Source: Liolophura sinensis
Taxonomy: Eukaryota > Mollusca > Polyplacophora > Chitonida > Chitonidae
DNA length: 64,000 nucleotides
Reading direction: 5' to 3'
NCBI RefSeq assembly: GCF_032854445.1
Contig: NC_088302.1
Span: forward strand, 56,954,237-57,018,236
The first letter of the stretch is position 1. Each line of letters opens with the position of its first letter. This document shows positions 59,255 through 64,000 of this stretch, one piece after another. Position numbers and translations under genes: made by a program. A model generated the notes under the pieces. The model was not told the DNA's origin. It did not search any database and saw only the letters and a list, made by a program, of their open reading frames with translations.

Positions 59255-59986
59255 CGTAAAACAATAGGAATGTATTACCAGAATTTTAAGCTGCAAACAA
59301 TGTGGCGTGTTAAAAAATAATCGATATATGTCTGAAATATTTTGACAAAATATCGTGGAATAAAAAGTCTTTCAATAAAGCAACACTATTTACTTTGACA
59401 ACCAAATAATGAAGTTTGTCATAATGTTTGCCAAACAGTATTTGGTAAACGTCAATCAACACTGGAGCCGAAGTTCGCGTTTATCTGAGACAGATATGCG
59501 GACAAGGCAATAACTTGGATAAAAATGATTTGTTTCTTTAAAATGACAGCAAATGACGGCTGGTTGTGAGGATTATAACAACAAATCGTCTAAATTTATT
59601 AAAACAAAAATTGTTGTTTAATCTAGAAAAAATAACGATAAGGAATAATGACTATACCGGAAAAGTCATTTTTCTTCAGGTTTGTGTTAATGGACAACTA
59701 TTATCCACCCTGATTCCATCGGCTCATGAGAGAAGAACAAAACACACTGGACAATAAGTGACCATTTGACCAGCAATCAATACAACTGGGTGGTGTGGTG
59801 GTATTACAGTGTGCCCTGGTATCTACCAGCGTAAGCCAGGTAAGCCATTACGTCACCTACATAACAAAAGAAACCTAAGTCAGGGGCCAACTTTTGTGTA
59901 ATGTAATCGTACCTGAGAAATTGGGCATTGTGTCAAGACAGTTCAGGTCACATACTGAAGTCTTCGAGTTACGAGAAATAAATGGC
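59255..59986. other. Unique DNA, possible intron of the 60-kb gene
   Basis: No second exon is identifiable on the minus strand. A 63-codon plus frame at 59,566-59,757 is unsupported. Confidence 0.35.
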
Positions 59987-59992
59987 ACTTAC

Positions 59993-60075
59993 CTCGTTTG
60001 ACTTGCCGAGTCTACCATTAGGGGCACTAAAGTGGTGACGAGCAGAAGCAGGTAAGCGTACATGTTGACAGGCAT
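59993..60075 (-). CDS. Signal-peptide first exon of an unknown secreted or membrane protein
   Basis: ATG at 60,075 on the minus strand starts MPVNMYAYLLLLVTTLVP, followed by LMVDSASQT. This gives an uncharged n-region, a strong hydrophobic core and a small-residue cleavage region near DSAS. The frame runs into AG|GTAAGT (intron from 59,992), a perfect 5' donor, leaving phase 2. An upstream in-frame ATG at 60,177 would bury the hydrophobic segment, so I prefer 60,075 (purine at -3) or 60,063. The best-supported exon in the window. Partner exons would lie at lower coordinates and were not found. Confidence 0.55.
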
Positions 60076-61056
60076 GGCTAGACGGGTGCGCTCCGCTCTT
60101 GTACTCCCATGGAACGTTTCACTCCAGATCACCAGTAATGGGTAAACCTCTAGCTGAGGCGCCACGCCAAGCCTCACCCTTCAACGCCAATGAAATTACA
60201 TCTAATTACATCCATTGTCTATTTGGTAGTCAAACTGGGTACACGGTATTCCCCAAAGAAAATTGGCGAATTAGGTAAAAATTCATACACCGCTGTGATA
60301 TATGCTGGCATTAAGGCCATGCTGGTCGCACATCTGTGTTAGACATGTGACTTCCCTGGAATCCAAGCGAATCTCGACTGACTGACACGCTCCGCTCTCT
60401 ACACGGTCGTACTCCGCAATCGCCGATAGTTCGTCCCTAAAATACAGTCAGGGTTTGCGTTCCAGAGTCCGTGGCGCGAACAAAATCAACAAAGTCGGCA
60501 AGTCTATAGATCTGACGTTTAGCATATTGAGTTGTGCGCTCACCAGGGCTGTGGACAACACAACCAAGAACTTGTGACAAGACCAAACACCCACTACATA
60601 CAGATGCTTTTTCCATCAAGCCTAATTAATTTAAAGTTTCTCCCGACACGTCCAATATCGCATTAATAAATTTCTCTGCAGGCACTGATTGGAGCAGATT
60701 GCTCATAATAAAGGCTTGTCGTCGACACAGACAAAACAAAAGTGTATATGACCGTTCATAAGCTCCCTCAGCGTCTTATCTACAGGGGTATCCAACCTAG
60801 TATTAGCCAGGAATCTGGATAACAGAACAGTTATAGTAACAGCAACAAGGCATGGTTAACGGTTGCTGTGTGGGGAAAGTTAGAGAAGCCAAGATGTATC
60901 TATGTGTGTTGAACAGCAACACTGGCAATAGTCCGTCGAGCTGTCGGAGAAGCTTATTAATACCAAGATGATGAGGCTTGTTGTCAGGTCAGCTCGTAAG
61001 AAAGTTTACAATATCTTTACTCACGGCCTCATGATCATTGGTGGTCGGTAGCAGTG
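60076..61056. other. Probable 5' region of the 60-kb gene; no other gene resolved
   Basis: CGCTCCGCTCT occurs at about 60,089 and again at about 60,388, a repeated 11-mer that could be a promoter element. TCAGTCAGTCGAG on the minus strand near 60,380 resembles an invertebrate initiator. A 60-codon minus frame at 60,437-60,619 contains a good acceptor (GTTGTGTTGTCCACAG) but is unassigned. Confidence 0.3.
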
Positions 61057-61519
61057 TTAATTACACCAGAGCAGAGAAGGGATTTTAAGCGGCTCAACTT
61101 TCACACAGCCAGCATGATCAATACAAATAGTAGGAGGTTTTGGGTTAGTTGTAATAGAGAACATAACCAAGTCGTGATCGGCTAGGTACACCGGATGTAT
61201 CTCCTCAGAACCCTCGAGGTCAAACTGTAACTGATGAGAAGCGAATACAGCGCTATATGACAACGCCTTCGTCGATAACCAGTCATTTGTCTTTGGATGA
61301 TTAAAACCAGTGGGTGCGATTTTGGGTGCCTTGTATGCGGCACGTTCTCGGTTCGCATCTGGAAAAATCCATAGCCGTGTTATGCGCCGGGATCCTGTAC
61401 AAGAGAACCGAACAGGTCTCCGAGAAGAACCGTTTAATCCCGTTACTGTACTAGTGTATACATGGAGCATATTAGTGGAATCAATGACATAGCCAGAAAC
61501 ACAACTACGCCAGCGACAA
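61057..61519 (-). CDS. Candidate terminal exon, 153 residues, probably extracellular protein
   Basis: The longest non-repeat frame. On the minus strand CTTCTTCGTTCCCTCTTAG is a strong acceptor, followed by one phase base and 153 codons to TAA (61,057-61,059). It begins CRWRSCVSGYVIDSTNMLHV and includes RPVRFSCTGSRRITRLWIFP, then ends PLKIPSLLWCN. Spaced Cys and beta-type hydrophobic alternation suggest an extracellular domain; C-x9-W recalls an immunoglobulin fold, but the D-x-A-x-Y-x-C partner is absent, so no family is claimed. The frame is open further upstream to 61,608. It lies upstream of the 60-kb first exon on the same strand, so it belongs to a different transcript. Confidence 0.45.
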
Positions 61520-61608
61520 CTAAGAGGGAACGAAGAAGTCAGAATGGCATGACAGAAATGAGAGTCTCTCGTACACCCCATGCTGTATTCACTATCTGAT
61601 TCAAGCAA

Positions 61609-63002
61609 TCGTTATCATTTAATGACAAAGCATTATTTTGCTCCATATGGCGAACATGGATTTTAAACAATACAGACTGGGTCTAAATCACTATTTGACA
61701 TAAAACGTTGTAGAAAAATAGATTTGTAAATTATAATTATACCTCGATTGCCTTCGGCAAATCAGCTTTAAGTTTTTGTCGCAGGCACTCGCTTTTCAGG
61801 AGGTTTTATACTGAGTTTTATTATCGTTTCAAGACATTCTAACGATGACCCACTAATGGCACAATCAAACTGGTCAACAATAATAGGTAATTCCGGTGAA
61901 AACTAAATTAGATACTCTCAAAAACGTAAATGAAGAAGGCACTTTGTAATAATGCCCAGCAGATATCGTCTTTATAATTAGATAAGTGCTAGTTCAGCTC
62001 AGACAAGTGAAAAAATCATCCTTTTATAAAGTTTTAAGTTAACAAGAAGGAACACATGTAAATATCCAGAATAACTTCTGCTGCATTAATTCTTGTCAGG
62101 ACACAGTTGAGTACTAAGTATAGGCCTACACCATGAGAATACACAAAAGTTTTCGGTGGAAAATCTGCAACACACAGGTCGATGGTAAGAAGATGGATGA
62201 CGCAAGATCTGGCCATCAGCTACAGAATACACCCAACGCGTTCTTGGGCTTTCTCATTTAATCACATAAACAGATATGAGTTTATGCAATTATATCAAAA
62301 TACAAAGTAACTGCGGTGCAAAGAACAATAAAGCTACTGTGTATTCTACAAGCTGATCGCTAAAGCCTGTAAGACGTAGTGCCATAATCAATGTTGTTAG
62401 GAGCCCTTCTGGATGTGTTAATGAGTGAACATTAGTGTGCCATTAGAGCTCAATGTAAGGCTACTGTATTGACGTGTAATACGAGCGGTAGGCCTTCTGT
62501 GAGATCTGTACTGAGGCGCTTACACATGATTTACTGAGGTGTTTCTCTGACAAGGGAAACCGAGGTAAAAAGAGACAAGGAAACCAACAGAAGGATATTA
62601 AATTCAGAGTGTAACGAACACAGAAGTCCCCCAGTGAAAATTACTTTGGCCGGAGTACATATGTAAATACAGGATAATACACTACCTGTGCACTTCAGGT
62701 TTGGTCAACTTCAGGTTAAGACAATGGTCAAACTTTGTTTTACCCTGTTACGTGATAAAAATAATTATAAGTAGGATTTTCAGAAAAGTGAAAACATACC
62801 TATTTGCCGAACCGACATTACCGGAATACCTTAGTATGCGTTGAAGGCGATAGGCATGCTAATAATTGGCTTATACCATCGCTGGTCAGGTAGCGCGGTA
62901 AGAGACGTTATCAACACGTTATCACGCGACAGGCGAGAAAAGGCGTGATCCACAGGGGAACAAGACTGGGGGATAAAGAGAAAGTTACGCTGAGTGAATG
63001 TA
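61609..63002. other. Unique DNA, no gene seen
   Basis: No supported frame, repeat or element; earlier exons of the 61-kb frame may lie here but have no clear boundaries. Confidence 0.35.
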
Positions 63003-63135
63003 GACTAACTCGGTGTTAAAGAGTCTCCCACCTGTAACAGAATCGACAATTTCTGACCAAACAAAAGTCTGACCCGGTGCTAAAAGAGTCTCCCACCTGT
63101 AACAGAATCGACAATTTCTGGCCCAACAAAAGTCT
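63003..63135. repeat. 65-bp direct duplication
   Basis: GAGTCTCCCACCTGTAACAG starts at 63,021 and 63,086. The two copies share about 60 of 65 positions, one with an extra A. Confidence 0.9.
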
Positions 63136-64000
63136 TATCAAATTTGCATCTTTTACGAGCGACGGTAGCTGAGCTTCGGTGTCATGCACTGGGGGTTGCT
63201 ATACAGTGTAGACCAAAGTTAGAGACTGTTGAAGACATATAGGTTGAGGGTAAGTAAAGGTGTGGACACAGACACAGTGGTCATTGTGGCGGTAGTTTGT
63301 ATGACCACTCTGATGGTCAGAAGCTTATTTCCGCTTCATTTGTCGAAAACCGTCTGCTACCGAATTAACACCTACTCTGTCGTCCTAGTAGGATTTAAAC
63401 TATCCGCCACGGGTTCCATTACAAGCCTTCCTCTGCTTACTGAACCAACAAAATAATTCACTTATTTCTTTGTATACCTGATGGTTCCCCATTGTGGTCA
63501 GTATTATTTTCCTTAATGCTTGCTGCTGCCTTAAGCGTTGGATATATGTGAAAGAAACTGAGAAACTTGGCCTTCTTACCGTACAATATTCCAGCCGTTT
63601 GTGCGTTCGATTTTTGTGTTTTCTTTTCATTGTAAAATATGATCGCCACCAACCCACTGGCTTTGTTGAATGTAATCCCACACAACAATTGCACTGACCA
63701 TTTTATACTTTCCCTAACCTTACATCTGCCTGACTAACTTACATGTAAGGTACCAATATAACAAAGACTTGAATTCCTATAGTTCTACAATAGTTTAAAA
63801 CCGTTTTCTGTGAATTTGTGGCTCACAAATAGTCATAAAGCAGGATTTGGCTACAGTTATATTTGAATCGCTCCAGTACTACCAAAATATGTGGCAGCTG
63901 ATCAAGATGGCGACCAATTCAACACGGACTTAATAACACTTTCATATACAACCGGATGTTGGATGATAAATAAAAGATATTCTTCCGGCCTCACTACTTG
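63136..64000. other. Unique DNA, no gene resolved
   Basis: Overlapping 67-93 codon frames at 63,400-63,700 on both strands are mutually exclusive. AAGATGGCGACC near 63,905 is another YY1-like motif. Nothing else is supported. Confidence 0.3.

Noticed and set aside
61057-61519. Immunoglobulin domain
   Set aside because: C-x9-W is present but the second Cys with its DxAxYxC context is absent.

Overview
The window looks like intergenic or intronic DNA from an animal nuclear genome, most likely a mollusc or another marine lophotrochozoan. The evidence is the absence of compact, tightly packed reading frames, the AT-rich background, short exon-like frames bounded by GT/AG splice signals, and many copies of two tRNA-headed SINE families whose sequence I associate with molluscan genomes. 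That phylum call is recollection, not a search result. There are no prokaryotic genes, operons, CRISPR arrays, rRNA genes or convincing free-standing tRNA genes.

Tandem repeats dominate. I count about 25 unrelated minisatellite arrays plus two (TA)n runs, together about 21 kb by my own addition, or one third of the window. The largest are a 32-bp unit repeated about 150 times (18.9-23.8 kb), a 76-bp unit repeated 52 times (10.9-14.9 kb), a 45-bp unit in two blocks (26.3-28.8 kb), a 42-bp unit (36.3-37.3 kb), a 51-bp unit (9.1-10.1 kb) and a 67-bp unit (50.8-51.8 kb). Most long open frames, including the longest (401 codons, minus strand, 36.2-37.4 kb), are by-products of arrays that lack stops.

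Mobile elements: five copies of SINE family 2 (0.8, 2.0, 5.2, 6.9 and 33.8 kb) and five plus a scrap of SINE family 1 (15.8, 17.7, 34.4, 43.0, 49.2 and 39.1 kb). All five family 2 copies and three family 1 copies still have visible target-site duplications of 9-15 bp. The two families have different bodies but a related 3' domain that can form a 6-bp stem with one compensatory base-pair change. A decayed Tc1-type (DD34E) transposase fragment lies at 38.5-38.7 kb on the minus strand.

Genes: only scattered exon candidates, none assigned to a known family. The best are a signal-peptide first exon on the minus strand at 59,993-60,075 with a perfect GTAAGT donor, a signal-peptide exon on the plus strand at 41,072-41,131, a 154-codon terminal exon on the minus strand at 61,057-61,519, a divergent pair at 46.3-46.7 kb whose plus-strand member has broken frames, and terminal-exon-like frames at 1.7, 3.7, 6.4, 24.3 and 40.4 kb. 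Transcript data would be needed to join any of these into genes.

I found no clear new biological system. The most interesting points are the unusual density and higher-order structure of the minisatellites, the covarying SINE tail stem, the duplicated array-plus-flank at 26-29 kb, the disrupted exon in the divergent pair, and three related signal-peptide-like segments at 1.2, 17.3 and 18.3 kb.
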